Of a stretch of 41,744 nt of DNA, positions 16,839-25,930 are shown piece by piece. The position numbers and the translations under genes are program-made. How positions within the stretch are numbered: position 1 is the first letter of the stretch; each line of letters begins with the position of its first letter. Source of the stretch: Adonisia turfae CCMR0081 (GTDB lineage: Bacteria > Cyanobacteriota > Cyanobacteriia > Phormidesmidales > Phormidesmidaceae); NCBI RefSeq assembly GCF_011009555.1, contig NZ_QXHD01000004.1:7382930-7424673 (forward strand), written 5' to 3'. The notes under the pieces were generated by a model. It saw only the letters and a program-made list of their open reading frames with translations. It did not search any database and had not been told where the DNA came from.

Positions 16839-17075
16839 GCTGATAAGGTTGTTGAAAATGAAGCCATGGAAAAACCACACAAGCTTTTTTTAGAAACGGA
16901 TACAGCATATGTCTATCGTTTAGATTAGAATTTTCTAAAACTCTTGCTGACCCTGGAGATATTGCCCTAGTATTCTGTGGCGTAAGTCTGTCCACTATCC
17001 AATGTGGATGAGTCGATGGGTGGATGGGTGATGGGGTAACGGGGGAATTATTTAAGCGCGGGAGCCTTAAGGCGG

Positions 17076-18203
17076 CTAGCTCACCTGATGTCGAAATTGA
17101 TTGGTGCTAATGGTAACTAAAACCGCTGCAAATACCAATAGAGCGATCGCATGGGGCCAGATCACCTCCAAACCTACACCCCGCAACAATACAGCCCGTA
17201 AAATTGCTACATAGTGACGCAGGGGATTCAGCAATGACAAATAACGGAAAACCGCAGGCATGCTTTCGATGGGTGCGATCGCACCCGACAGTTGGATCAA
17301 CGGCATATTGATAAAAAACGAGGTCAATATTACCTGCTGTTGATTGCGACAGAGTGTGGCCAGCATCATACCAATGCCAATCCCGACAAAGACATACAAC
17401 CCCGACATCACTAAAAAGAGCAACAAGCTGCCCCGCAACGGCACGTTAAAAATGATATTGGCAACACTTAGCGCCAACAGTGCATCCCCCAACAACAGCA
17501 CGAATAACGGCACCACTTTTGCCAGCAAAATCTCCCCGGCTGACGCTGGAGTCATCAAGAGCTGCTCCAGGGTGCCCGTATCTTTTTCCCGAATCAGGGC
17601 AGACGAGGAGACGATGGATCCAATTAACGTCAGGACGACGCCCATCATGGCAGGTACAAAAAACCAGCTACTGATGAGTCCAGGATTGTACAGGAAGGTA
17701 ATCTGTGGTTCAACAACACTGGGGATTTCAATATCATTCAATTGACGATTATATTGCTGGACAATCTGGGTAAAGTAGCCACTGGCAATTCCCGCCGTAT
17801 TGGCGTCCACACCATCCACCATCACCTGAATCTCAGCCGATTTATCCTGGGACAAATTGCGATTAAAGTCAGGCGGAAAGACTACCCCCAAGGTGATGTC
17901 TCCCCATCGCACCTGTTTCCCCAGGCTCTGTTGACTGGCGCTATAGCGATCAACAACAAACACATCATTCTCGGTCAAGGCGGCCACCAGTTCACGGCTG
18001 GCCCCAACATTAACCTGATCCACAATTCCTAATTTCAAATATTGCACATCTGGGTTTAAGATCAAGCCATAGAGCAACAGTTGCACCGTCGGTGGAAAAA
18101 CTAACATAAACAGTAGCTTCTTATCTCGCAAGATCTGCTGAATCTCCTTTATGGCTAAGGCCCAGAAGCGACTGTTAAGTAAACTTTGGAACAACTTAAA
18201 CAT
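17076..18203 (-). CDS. ABC-2 type transporter permease (YbhR-like)
   Basis: The 375-residue permease has the classic ABC-2 layout. It has an N-terminal cytoplasmic helix and first membrane segment (LLFMLVFPPTVQLLLYGLIL), a large extracytoplasmic domain to about residue 170, then five membrane helices with SALIREKDTGTLEQLLMTPA, the coupling motif of this family. It would pair with the other permease and the double ATPase to export a hydrophobic compound or drug, as in E. coli YbhFSR. The ATG at 18203 is preferred over the TTG three bases upstream. It begins directly after the stop of the upstream permease, indicating translational coupling. It is the last gene of the operon. Confidence 0.88.
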   Translation of the reverse strand: MFKLFQSLLNSRFWALAIKEIQQILRDKKLLFMLVFPPTVQLLLYGLILNPDVQYLKLGIVDQVNVGASRELVAALTENDVFVVDRYSASQQSLGKQVRWGDITLGVVFPPDFNRNLSQDKSAEIQVMVDGVDANTAGIASGYFTQIVQQYNRQLNDIEIPSVVEPQITFLYNPGLISSWFFVPAMMGVVLTLIGSIVSSSALIREKDTGTLEQLLMTPASAGEILLAKVVPLFVLLLGDALLALSVANIIFNVPLRGSLLLFLVMSGLYVFVGIGIGMMLATLCRNQQQVILTSFFINMPLIQLSGAIAPIESMPAVFRYLSLLNPLRHYVAILRAVLLRGVGLEVIWPHAIALLVFAAVLVTISTNQFRHQVS

Positions 18204-18206
18204 CAA

Positions 18207-19307
18207 TCAGTCCGGTAACTGCATCCGACGCAGACCACGCCAGGCGGCTGCAAAAAATAACAATGCCAGCAGCGCAATGGCCACCAGGGCAACCCAAACG
18301 CCTCCCCACCCGGTCCCCCTGACAAAGGCATCGCGAGTCACATCAATGTAATAGCGAGCTGGCACAATGTTAGAAATGAGTGAAATGGGAAACGGAATAT
18401 TACTCAACGGGTAGATAAAGCCCGAAAACAAAAAAGAGGCTAGAAAACCAGTAAATGCCACCCCCTGCACCGCCGCAATGCGATTACTAGAGCGGACGCC
18501 GATCAAAAGACCATAAAGAACACTGACCGTCGCAAATAAGCAGGTCCCTAGCATCAATGGTAGAGGATTACCGGCCAACCCAATCCTAAACAGAAGCGAG
18601 CCCAAACCCATGATGCAAAGGGCTTCACCCATGGCCACAATGAAGTAGGCTAGCCCTTTACCCAGCAGCAGTTCAGTTGCACTTAAGTTAGAGGCATAAA
18701 CCTGCACAATCGTGCCTTGTTCCTTCTCACGCACCATGGCGAGAGTTGCCAGCAAGGCCGGAAAGATGGCCAAGATAACGGCATAAAGCCCCGGCACGAT
18801 GAAGAGAGATTCCTTGCGACCCGGATTGAACCAGAGGCGAATGCGGGCAACCACCTTAACTGTTCTAGATTGAAGTCCTTGATCCTGCACAAAGAAGTTA
18901 GTCGTTGCCCGTATGCTGTTGCGAATCACGCGGGCATTGTTCACATCGGTACCGTCCACCAGCACCTGGATAGGGCTGGATTTCTGGTCTTTGATGCGAC
19001 GGGAAAAATCTGGTGGAATAATCACTGCCGCTTTAGCGCGTCCTTGATCAATGATCTCAATGGGCTCTCCCGACCCTGGGACAGGCTGAAACTGATTAGT
19101 GGCAAAGAGTCGTTCTACATAGCTACGACTGAGGGGAGTCATGTTAAAGTCCTGAATCGCCAGGGGAATATTTTTTGTCTCCAGTCGGATGGCATAGCCA
19201 AAAATCAGTAGCATCCCCAACGGCAGGATAAAGGCCAGGGCAAACGTCAAGCGATCGCGACGAAATTGAGCCAATTCTTTGATGCACTGAGACCAGATGC
19301 GCTTCAT
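18207..19307 (-). CDS. ABC-2 type transporter permease (YbhS-like)
   Basis: The real start is the ATG at 19307 (MKRIWSQCIKELAQFRRDRL); the longer open frame upstream lies inside the ATPase gene. The 366-residue protein has a first membrane segment (LTFALAFILPLGMLLIFGYA), an extracytoplasmic domain with IPLAIQDFNMTPLSRSYVER and VLVDGTDVNNARVIRNS, and a C-terminal five-helix domain with MVREKEQGTIVQVYASNLSA. It is paralogous to the next permease downstream. Its start overlaps the ATPase stop by 4 bp (ATGA), so the three exporter genes are translationally coupled. Confidence 0.88.
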   Translation of the reverse strand: MKRIWSQCIKELAQFRRDRLTFALAFILPLGMLLIFGYAIRLETKNIPLAIQDFNMTPLSRSYVERLFATNQFQPVPGSGEPIEIIDQGRAKAAVIIPPDFSRRIKDQKSSPIQVLVDGTDVNNARVIRNSIRATTNFFVQDQGLQSRTVKVVARIRLWFNPGRKESLFIVPGLYAVILAIFPALLATLAMVREKEQGTIVQVYASNLSATELLLGKGLAYFIVAMGEALCIMGLGSLLFRIGLAGNPLPLMLGTCLFATVSVLYGLLIGVRSSNRIAAVQGVAFTGFLASFLFSGFIYPLSNIPFPISLISNIVPARYYIDVTRDAFVRGTGWGGVWVALVAIALLALLFFAAAWRGLRRMQLPD

Positions 19308-21256
19308 GGCTGTCCCCCCTGGGCTCGCTGGATAATGCCAATAAAGGCATCTTCCAGGGAGAATGGCACAGCCTGGATAGATTGAATGTCGAATTCTGCT
19401 GTGCTCAGCAATGAGCGGAGACGAGGCACGTCTATATCCGGCTGATCCAGAACAATGTGGAGACGATCGCCAAATAGGGAGACTCGCCAATCCTCAAAAT
19501 ACTGTTTGAGTAAGTCGGCGATAACCTGAGGCTGGGGAATCTGCACTTCAAATAGCTGTCCCGGCTGGCTGGCCTTAATTTGACTCGGGGACCCATGGGC
19601 AACAATCTCCCCAGCTGCCATAAATGCCATGCGATTGCAATGTTCAGCTTCTTCTAGATAGTGTGTGGTTACCAGCACGGCTGTACCCTGATGGGTTAAG
19701 TCTTCAATTAATCGCCAGAACTGACGGCGAGCCAAGGGATCCACACCGGATGTGGGCTCGTCTAAAAACAAAATTTCAGGTTCGTGCATAACTGAGGCCC
19801 CAAAGGCCACCCGCTGTTTCCACCCACCTGGCAGTTGCCCCGTAATCAGGTCTGCTTTGCCCGTCAATCCACAAATGTCTAAAACCCAATTGATTTTGGC
19901 AGAGCGCTGACGACGGGGAACACCATAAACCCCACAGTAAAATTCCAAATTCTGTTGAATAGATAAGTCATCATAGAGAGTGAATTTCTGGCTCATGTAG
20001 CCCATCCGCTGACGTAGAGCACTGCTACGCAAATTGCGGGTTTGACCGGCTAGTGTGACTTCACCTTGGGTAATGCCCAACAACCCACACAGCATCTTAA
20101 TGGTGGTGGTTTTGCCAGCACCATTAGCCCCCAACAATCCATAAATTTCACCATAGCGGATGTCCAGGTTAACCGCTTTAACCGCCTGAAAATTGCCAAA
20201 TGTCTTACTGAGGTCACGGGCACCAATGGCAATATCATCGCTGCTGTGGGCTGGCAATGGCCGCAGCCGAGGCAATGGCACAAAAGCAGGGTCCGACCCC
20301 TGTTGGCGCAGCTGGTTGACAAAGACATTTTCCAAAGTAGGCGCTGCGGGACGAATCGTGTTGATTGTGAGCTGATGTTGCCCCAGGAGAGCACGAACCT
20401 GGGTTTCACCAGTCTCTGCATCGTCAACCAGTACATCCAGGCGGTCGCCAAAGGTTTGTACATCCACAATCGGAGTAGACGGTTGAGCCAGCAAACCCTG
20501 TTCAGCAATTTTGAGATTACTAGCACGCACCTCCAAGCGCTGGAGCCCCAGATTATCCCGTAGTTGAGCCGGTGTTCCCATTTGCTGAATCTGGCCATCG
20601 TACATCAGGGCAACGCGATGGCAGCGCTCAGCTTCATCCATGTAGGGTGTGGCCACCACAATGGTGACGCCCTGGTGGGAGAGGGTGGCCAGCACATCCC
20701 AAAACTCACGCCTGGAGACAGGATCCACACCCGTTGTCGGCTCATCCAGAAGTAATATCTGAGGTTGAGCAATCAGGGCACAGCACAGGGCCAACTTCTG
20801 TTTCATGCCACCAGACAGTTGACCAGCCAAACGATCTGAGAACGGCTCCAGATTCATCAGCCTGAGATATTGGTTGCGCCGCTGTTCAAACCGCTGGGGC
20901 GGCACTTCATGGAGACCAGCTACATACCGCAGATTCTCATCCAGGCTGAGATCCAGATAGAGCGAAAAGTGTTGGGTGAGATAGCCCGTTTGCAAGCGAG
21001 CATCCCGAGGCGCACGCTCCAGAATGATCACATTTCCCGAGGTTGCCTCCATCACACCTGCCAAGATTTGGAACAGGGTGGTCTTGCCAGCACCATCAGG
21101 ACCAATGAGGCCAAAGATTTCGCCCCGCCGCACCGTAAACGTCACCTCGTTTACAGCGGTTAGTTTGCCGTAACGCTTATAGAGTTCATCTACCTGGATA
21201 GCAGGGGTTTCGAGTGCGGTCTCTGGCTGCTCAATCTGACGAGTTGTTGAATGCAT
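19304..21256 (-). CDS. Double ABC ATPase (YbhF-like)
   Basis: 650 residues with two nucleotide-binding domains in tandem. Domain 1 has Walker A GPDGAGKTT (residues 52-60), signature LSGGMKQKLALCCALIAQP and Walker B ILLLDEPTTGVD. Domain 2 has Walker A GANGAGKTT, a degenerate signature LPGGWKQRVAFGASVMHEP and ILFLDEPTSGVD. Both end with the H- or PY-loop plus DEAE/EEAE (VVATPYMDEAERC and LVTTHYLEEAEHC). The first domain lacks the usual switch histidine, having proline-tyrosine at that place, and the second has lost the signature serine, so the two sites are probably unequal. This asymmetric tandem arrangement is characteristic of the YbhF group. It powers the two permeases encoded downstream. 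Confidence 0.92.
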   Translation of the reverse strand: MHSTTRQIEQPETALETPAIQVDELYKRYGKLTAVNEVTFTVRRGEIFGLIGPDGAGKTTLFQILAGVMEATSGNVIILERAPRDARLQTGYLTQHFSLYLDLSLDENLRYVAGLHEVPPQRFEQRRNQYLRLMNLEPFSDRLAGQLSGGMKQKLALCCALIAQPQILLLDEPTTGVDPVSRREFWDVLATLSHQGVTIVVATPYMDEAERCHRVALMYDGQIQQMGTPAQLRDNLGLQRLEVRASNLKIAEQGLLAQPSTPIVDVQTFGDRLDVLVDDAETGETQVRALLGQHQLTINTIRPAAPTLENVFVNQLRQQGSDPAFVPLPRLRPLPAHSSDDIAIGARDLSKTFGNFQAVKAVNLDIRYGEIYGLLGANGAGKTTTIKMLCGLLGITQGEVTLAGQTRNLRSSALRQRMGYMSQKFTLYDDLSIQQNLEFYCGVYGVPRRQRSAKINWVLDICGLTGKADLITGQLPGGWKQRVAFGASVMHEPEILFLDEPTSGVDPLARRQFWRLIEDLTHQGTAVLVTTHYLEEAEHCNRMAFMAAGEIVAHGSPSQIKASQPGQLFEVQIPQPQVIADLLKQYFEDWRVSLFGDRLHIVLDQPDIDVPRLRSLLSTAEFDIQSIQAVPFSLEDAFIGIIQRAQGGQP

Positions 21257-21298
21257 GGTTTGATTTGTTCACCCATGATTAAGACAAAATCAGCATCA

Positions 21299-22576
21299 TC
21301 ATTCGAAATAAATTTCACCATCGGCAGGCATGCCAGGCTTGGCAAATCCATCAGGATTATCAATGCTGAGTCTGACACCAAACACCTGTTGCACCCGGTC
21401 TTCTCGGAAGTAGATATTTTCAGGCGTAAAGGAAGCCTGGGTATCAATGGCAATAACTCGGGCACTGAGGGGATTCTCGGGTGCTGAATCTAGAAAGACG
21501 CTGGCCGCTTGTCCTACTCGTACTTTGCCAATCTCTCCTTCAGGAATAAAACCACGCAGATAAACAGTGTCTAGATCAATTAAAGAAAGCAGCGTACTGC
21601 CGGTCGTCACCACTTCTCCCGGTTCAGCGCTGCGAGCGGTAACAACTCCAGCGAGGGGACTAGCAATGGTGAGATAACCCATGCGAGCTTCAATTTCTCG
21701 CTGAACGGCTTCAGCCCTGGTCACATTATCCTGTGCGGCAACCGCCTGGGATTGTACCTGAATCAGTTGTTTTTGCAAAACGTCTAACTCAGCTGTACGA
21801 AGATCTGGATTGAGCCGGGTGGTTTGGGCCTGGGTCAATCCCCCTGCTGCGGCATCAACCTGTCTCTGAGCGGCGACAATGGCGGCTTCACGTACACCCA
21901 ACCGGGCTTGGGTAGTTTCAAACGTCGTTTGGGCCTGGTCCGCACGCTCCTGGGTCGCGGCACCGACTTGGGCAAGCTTGATGTAGCGATCGCGTTCCAC
22001 CCTGGCCAGATCCAAGTCTGATGTAGCCGCAATCAGTTGCGCTTCTGCTTCTGCTCGCTGCGCCTGAGCCGTAGCAAGATTAGCCTCAGCCTGGCTGACC
22101 TGACCCACTGTATCCCCCTGGGATTGTTCCAGACTCACCTGGGCTCGCCGAATTTGGCTTTGCAGCACCTCAATCTGCAATCGCGCCTGTCGTTCTCGCT
22201 GTTGGGCCGAGGCCAGCTGTGCTTTAGCCTCGTCTAATTGAGCCTGCACTTCTTCATCATCAAGCCGAACAATCACTTGACCATCATTGACCTGGTCGCC
22301 TTCTCTGACAGCTACAAACTCCACTCGTCCTGATACTTTTGCACCCACGTCTGTCTCGTAGCCCTCAATGCGGCCACTCAACTGCAGCGTATCTGTGGGG
22401 GAACGTGATAAGAAGTAGGTCACGGAGAGACCCGCACCCACCACCAAAAGACCTAACGGAAGCAAGACACGCAGCCTGTTTTTATGTTTACTTTTCGATA
22501 CGTCAGAGGTAGTGGAATGGGGCTTAAACCGAGCAACTAATTGGTTGAGATTCAGCCGTGAACCTGGCAAATGCAT
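21299..22576 (-). CDS. HlyD/YbhG-type membrane fusion protein
   Basis: The 425-residue protein has one N-terminal membrane anchor (LRVLLPLGLLVVGAGLSVTY). A biotinyl-lipoyl half motif (GRIEGYETDVGAKVSGRVEF, VREGDQVNDGQVIVRLD) comes next, then a long alanine- and glutamine-rich coiled-coil hairpin (residues ~110-300). The second lipoyl half (YLTIASPLAGVVTARSAEPG) and a C-terminal beta-barrel domain close it. Such periplasmic adaptor proteins link an inner-membrane exporter to an outer-membrane channel. It is the first gene of the exporter operon, 42 bp ahead of the ATPase. No TetR-type regulator lies next to it, unlike the E. coli ybh locus. Confidence 0.9.
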   Translation of the reverse strand: MHLPGSRLNLNQLVARFKPHSTTSDVSKSKHKNRLRVLLPLGLLVVGAGLSVTYFLSRSPTDTLQLSGRIEGYETDVGAKVSGRVEFVAVREGDQVNDGQVIVRLDDEEVQAQLDEAKAQLASAQQRERQARLQIEVLQSQIRRAQVSLEQSQGDTVGQVSQAEANLATAQAQRAEAEAQLIAATSDLDLARVERDRYIKLAQVGAATQERADQAQTTFETTQARLGVREAAIVAAQRQVDAAAGGLTQAQTTRLNPDLRTAELDVLQKQLIQVQSQAVAAQDNVTRAEAVQREIEARMGYLTIASPLAGVVTARSAEPGEVVTTGSTLLSLIDLDTVYLRGFIPEGEIGKVRVGQAASVFLDSAPENPLSARVIAIDTQASFTPENIYFREDRVQQVFGVRLSIDNPDGFAKPGMPADGEIYFE

Positions 22577-22707
22577 GAACAGATCTCCTCATTAAAGGGG
22601 CGAGAGGATTTGACTTTTACGGCAGTTAAAACCTGCTCTATCTTGAACTTAGAAAATGGATATGAGGAAATTATGAGTACCCCACTAAGCATCGCTAAGC
22701 AATTTTC

Positions 22708-22920
22708 ATGCCCCGTTCTAGGGAGTTTCTCTATGATTTCCTCAAAGTTGTTGCTGCTCTATTTTTGCTATGGGTATTGATTGACTGTGCTACTTAAGAA
22801 GCAAGTGAGGGCAACACTAAAATTGTTTGGACTATTATTATCCTATTCTTGAATTTTGTTGGTGCACTGATCTATGTCTTTGTGAGACGACCACAGCGTC
22901 GCCGGGAGTTAGCACAGTAA
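22708..22920 (+). pseudogene. PLDc_N-type small membrane protein with an in-frame stop
   Basis: The frame starting at ATG 22708 reads MPRSREFLYDFLKVVAALFL followed by LWVLIDCAT. A TAA at 22795-22797 interrupts it, and it then continues in the same frame as EASEGNTKIVWTIIILFLNF and VGALIYVFVRRPQRRRELAQ to the stop at 22918. Two membrane helices with an acidic residue between them and a final G-A-L-I-Y-x-x-x-R are the pattern of the phospholipase D nuclease N-terminal (PLDc_N) family of small membrane proteins, about 70 residues long. Apart from the single stop the gene looks intact, so the mutation is recent or is a sequencing error. Confidence 0.6.
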
Positions 22921-23197
22921 AGTCTAAGAGAAAACTTTCGGGATGGTGTAGTCATGAACCAAAGACCTCCCAAGGAGTCGACATTAAAATTCAATGCCAG
23001 TAGATAGGGAGCAAGGTAAGAAAAAACAGAAAAAACAACCGGTTTAAACAGCCAGCCCCCTATATCTACTCTGAGAGTGAATTGCCTCAGATAGTTTCTA
23101 AAAAGAAATTATCAGTTTCCTGAGCCTTCTTCTAGTGTTGAGAAGCAAAGGTACCTTTGCTTAGCCAACATTTCGGCATTAGAGCTTCAAAGCCAAA

Positions 23198-23389
23198 TTA
23201 GGCATCTGAACCACCAGTATGATATGAAACTCCACGATACTTCAGGTCAAAAACTGGTGAAGACAGTGCTTTAACCAATTTGTGGAAGTGGAACGTAACA
23301 CCTCGATATTTGCCGACTTCTTCACTGTCGGCAATTGCGACCTTAGGAGCCTTATAGTCATAGCTAACGCCGCGATACTTGAGTTTCAT
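23198..23389 (-). CDS. DUF4278 domain protein
   Basis: A 63-residue protein with three copies of a short motif: MKLKYRGVSYDY at the start, GKYRGVTFHFHK in the middle and DLKYRGVSYHTGG near the end. The KYRGVxY motif defines DUF4278, a family of small cyanobacterial proteins of unknown function often associated with stress or light-regulated genes. AGGGGGAC stands a few bases before the ATG at 23389. It is preceded by about 380 bp without genes on the minus strand, so it probably has its own promoter. Confidence 0.85.
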   Translation of the reverse strand: MKLKYRGVSYDYKAPKVAIADSEEVGKYRGVTFHFHKLVKALSSPVFDLKYRGVSYHTGGSDA

Positions 23390-23411
23390 AGTGTCCCCCT
23401 GAAATTGTTAG

Positions 23412-23437
23412 AAAGTGGGATACCCTCATCCCACTTT
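23412..23437. repeat. Perfect 10-bp hairpin
   Basis: AAAGTGGGAT and ATCCCACTTT are exact complements around a 6-nt loop. It sits 23 bp upstream of the DUF4278 start. It could be a weak terminator for the upstream minus-strand gene or a structure in the DUF4278 leader. No clear T-run follows on either strand. Confidence 0.5.
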
Positions 23438-23561
23438 GATGTTAGATAAAGAATTTGAGAATCTTATGAAGCCTGTGCTATACCCCCATAGTCTTCAGGT
23501 TTGGGTTGGTGGATAACCAGCTTAGGAACCACAATTAATTAGGCTCCACTATTGGATGTAC

Positions 23562-23581
23562 AGACGTTGCATGCAACGTCT
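23562..23581. repeat. Perfect 20-bp palindrome of a cyanobacterial interspersed type
   Basis: AGACGTTGCATGCAACGTCT is its own exact reverse complement. The same core (ACGTTGCATGCAACGT) is, from memory, a frequent interspersed repeat in Nostoc-type genomes, usually flanked by TAGAG/CTCTA. Only the right flank keeps a partial match (CTC). Confidence 0.6.
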
Positions 23582-23771
23582 CTCCAGCATTAATTTTTGG
23601 ATCTTATAAAATCCTTATCCCTTAAGCAGAATTGCTGCATCTGCCTCTACGACAGCTCGCTGTCTTCTAAGGACATTTCTGGTAAAGAAGCTACCAGTTA
23701 TCCAGGCCCCCAACCCCCCAATACTGGGGACATGGAAAGCACTTACAGCGTCAGAAACTCCCAGCAATCTT

Positions 23772-24263
23772 TCACAATCTAATCCGGGCTGGTAACTGTC
23801 CTGTCTTCGCCAGGTAATCATGCAGCTCATGGGGCTTGAGATGACACAGATCTCGAGCCAATTCATTCATTTTTAATGGCTTGGGTAATAGAGGCGTGCA
23901 AACTTCTCTCATCAGCCCTAGAATTTGGGGTGCCGCAATGATAATAAGTTGTCGAACGTGTTTAGACTCAACTAGATCTAGTACGGTTTTCGCAATAGAT
24001 TTAGCAAATCGCCGTTCAAATTCAATTTTATGACTCTGGCGATGGTCATCATATCTGTGGGACTGACCGCTCGCGCCACGGTTACGTCCTGACTGAATAT
24101 TTGACCATAGAGCCTTGCCGGGTAGTTCTCCCTCGAAACTCACCATACTTTTATGTTCAACTAACGTTAGAACGTCCGGATCATACATAGGCAAGGTTGC
24201 TGGTTCTGAAGTGAAGAAACGAGCAACGGCTCCATTGATAGTAGCAACAAGCAATTTACCCAT
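23772..24263 (-). CDS. Host attachment family (Host_attach, eRF1-like fold) protein
   Basis: The 163-residue protein has the order of the 'protein required for attachment to host cells' family: MGKLLVATINGAVARFFTSE at the N-terminus, a variable basic middle (RNRGASGQSHRYDDHRQSHK) and FAKSIAKTVLDLVESKHVRQ, followed by LIIIAAPQILGLMREV and a C-terminal HELHDYL segment. The family shares the fold of archaeal eRF1 and ribosome-associated proteins, so the historical name probably does not describe its job; binding to ribosomes or RNA is more likely. Length is typical. It diverges from the thioredoxin-CcdA gene across a gap of about 150 bp. Confidence 0.75.
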   Translation of the reverse strand: MGKLLVATINGAVARFFTSEPATLPMYDPDVLTLVEHKSMVSFEGELPGKALWSNIQSGRNRGASGQSHRYDDHRQSHKIEFERRFAKSIAKTVLDLVESKHVRQLIIIAAPQILGLMREVCTPLLPKPLKMNELARDLCHLKPHELHDYLAKTGQLPARIRL

Positions 24264-24411
24264 AGACTGTCTCAGTAATTTTGTAGAGTTCTATGTCACT
24301 AAACTGACGTGGTTACACCTGAGGAACCAGGCGCTATCATAACTAATATAATTCTATCGTTGAACAGTTGTATAGTTTACTCCTGAGATACATCTTGTAA
24401 TCTCTTTGCTT

Positions 24412-25836
24412 ATGAAAGCTCCATTTCAGTCTATATATCAATGGCGGATCCAGTTTCTAGCAACAATATTAACCGTCGTTTTAATCCTATTAGTGCCTGT
24501 TAAAACAGTCGCGAGTGATGTTGTCGATGTGTACTTCTTCCACAGTACAACCTGTCCCCATTGTCTGCGTCAGAAACCACTGATGGAGGATATTGATACC
24601 TACAATCCAGATGTGAAGGTACATCTGATTGAAGTGAGCGAAGAACCTCAAACGTGGCAAGATTTTAGGGAACGATATAACATCCGGTCTGGAGCCGTGC
24701 CTCGCACATTTGTTGGCGAAATGAGTTTTGTTGGCTATAGCGAGAGTGATGGCTCACTAGAATATGTACCAGCCTATGAGGGATATATCGGCTACCATAA
24801 CCAGATTTTAGATGCGATCGCAACTGCTGTCGGCCACACGTTGCAGTTAGGCACCGCCACAAACACGTTACAATTAGACACCGCCACAAACTCCTGGCAG
24901 TTTCCCTGGTTAGTCCTGGGGTTACCGGGCATATATCTAATCAGTTTCCCATTATTAAGAAGTCGTCTTCAATCCCCCCAGGCTCGACGCTATTGGTGGG
25001 GTGGCTTAGGGGCCATCTGCCTACTCAGTCTGTTTCTGCTAATAAGCCTCACACCAGATACAATCATCAAGACCTTTGCTCAACAGTTACCCTTTCCACT
25101 ATTTGTCTCAACCATTGCCCTGGCTGATGGGTTTAACCCTTGTGCCTTTACCGTCTTAATCATTTTGTTGTCGTTGCTCACCCACACTAAACGACGAAGA
25201 GATATGCTTCTGATTGGGGGCACGTTTATTATTACATCAGCAGCAATGTATTTCCTGTTCATCATGGTGATGATTGGCATGGGGGCATTGTTACTAGAGC
25301 ACTATGGTCAATGGTTCTTACTCGTGTTAGGAATTGGAGTTGCGATCGCCGGATTAATCAACATCAAAGACTACTTTTGGTTTAAGCAAGGTGTTTCCCT
25401 CTCTCTATCAGCCGACGAACAGCGCACCATTACCCAAAAGGCCAGCCGCATTGTTCGTGCCCTAAACGAGCCCCAGACAAATCGACTCAAGTTCCTCGCA
25501 GCGCTGGGCAGTACAGTCATTCTGGCCATTTTTGTGAATACCGTTGAACTGGGTTGTACAGCCATCTTACCTGTGGTCTACATGACAACCTTGGTAAACT
25601 ATTGCAATATTCAAAGTGTAGACGGTACTTTCCTATGCCAAACCACATGGACTTTCCTGTATGCCGTCCTCTATATAGTGCCTTTGGGGCTCATCCTGGC
25701 AAATTTCATCTATTCCTTTGAGTCCACTCGATTGAGTGAAAGCCAGGGCCGCCGTCTTAAATTAGTGGGCGGATTGTTTATGTTATTCTTTGGGCTAGTG
25801 ATGATTTTTCAGCCAGAATTATTGTTATTAACTTAA
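24412..25836 (+). CDS. Thioredoxin-like domain fused to a CcdA/DsbD-type membrane domain
   Basis: The 474-residue protein starts with a signal-like helix (LATILTVVLILLVPVKTVAS). A thioredoxin-fold domain with FHSTTCPHCLRQKPLMEDI (Cys48 and Cys51) and a cis-proline-type GAVPRTFVG follows. After a linker come about seven membrane helices with the two CcdA-type cysteines: Cys244 in DGFNPCAFTVLIILLS and Cys382 in VELGCTAILPVVYMTT. The layout suggests that electrons pass through the membrane from a cytoplasmic thioredoxin to the extracytoplasmic CPHC domain, as in DsbD or CcdA/HCF164 systems. The ATG at 24412 is preferred over the TTG at 24406. It stands alone, divergent from the host-attachment-like gene. 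Confidence 0.8.
   Translation: MKAPFQSIYQWRIQFLATILTVVLILLVPVKTVASDVVDVYFFHSTTCPHCLRQKPLMEDIDTYNPDVKVHLIEVSEEPQTWQDFRERYNIRSGAVPRTFVGEMSFVGYSESDGSLEYVPAYEGYIGYHNQILDAIATAVGHTLQLGTATNTLQLDTATNSWQFPWLVLGLPGIYLISFPLLRSRLQSPQARRYWWGGLGAICLLSLFLLISLTPDTIIKTFAQQLPFPLFVSTIALADGFNPCAFTVLIILLSLLTHTKRRRDMLLIGGTFIITSAAMYFLFIMVMIGMGALLLEHYGQWFLLVLGIGVAIAGLINIKDYFWFKQGVSLSLSADEQRTITQKASRIVRALNEPQTNRLKFLAALGSTVILAIFVNTVELGCTAILPVVYMTTLVNYCNIQSVDGTFLCQTTWTFLYAVLYIVPLGLILANFIYSFESTRLSESQGRRLKLVGGLFMLFFGLVMIFQPELLLLT
24837..24890 (+). repeat. 27-bp tandem duplication in the linker of the redox gene
   Basis: Two adjacent 27-bp copies (24837-24863 and 24864-24890), differing at a few positions, encode TLQLGTATN and TLQLDTATN. 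They lengthen the linker between the thioredoxin-like domain and the membrane domain by nine residues without changing frame. Confidence 0.8.
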
Positions 25837-25930
25837 ACTTGGCGTCGAAATAACGTGTCTCCAAAACGACTCTAATTGAGCATACGCAATTCCTTTAAGG
25901 AGCTTGTGAAGATAGGAATCAAACCTTAGA

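Larger units (their letters stand above)
23390..23771. other. Intergenic region carrying a hairpin and a palindromic repeat
   Basis: About 380 bases between two minus-strand genes. It holds a 10-bp perfect hairpin at 23412-23437 and a 20-bp perfect palindrome at 23562-23581, each listed separately. No coding frame here shows a recognisable family. Confidence 0.5.

Noticed and set aside
16985..17050. Short GATGGGTG-type tandem repeats after the second GT-C gene
   Set aside because: Only a few imperfect copies; simple sequence drift without a clear role.
18717..19211. 164-codon plus-strand frame opposite the ABC permease
   Set aside because: Antisense shadow of a well-supported membrane protein gene; no motif of its own.
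23597..23866. Frames on both strands between the palindrome and the host-attachment-like gene
   Set aside because: They overlap the end of a real gene or lack any motif; low-complexity shadows.
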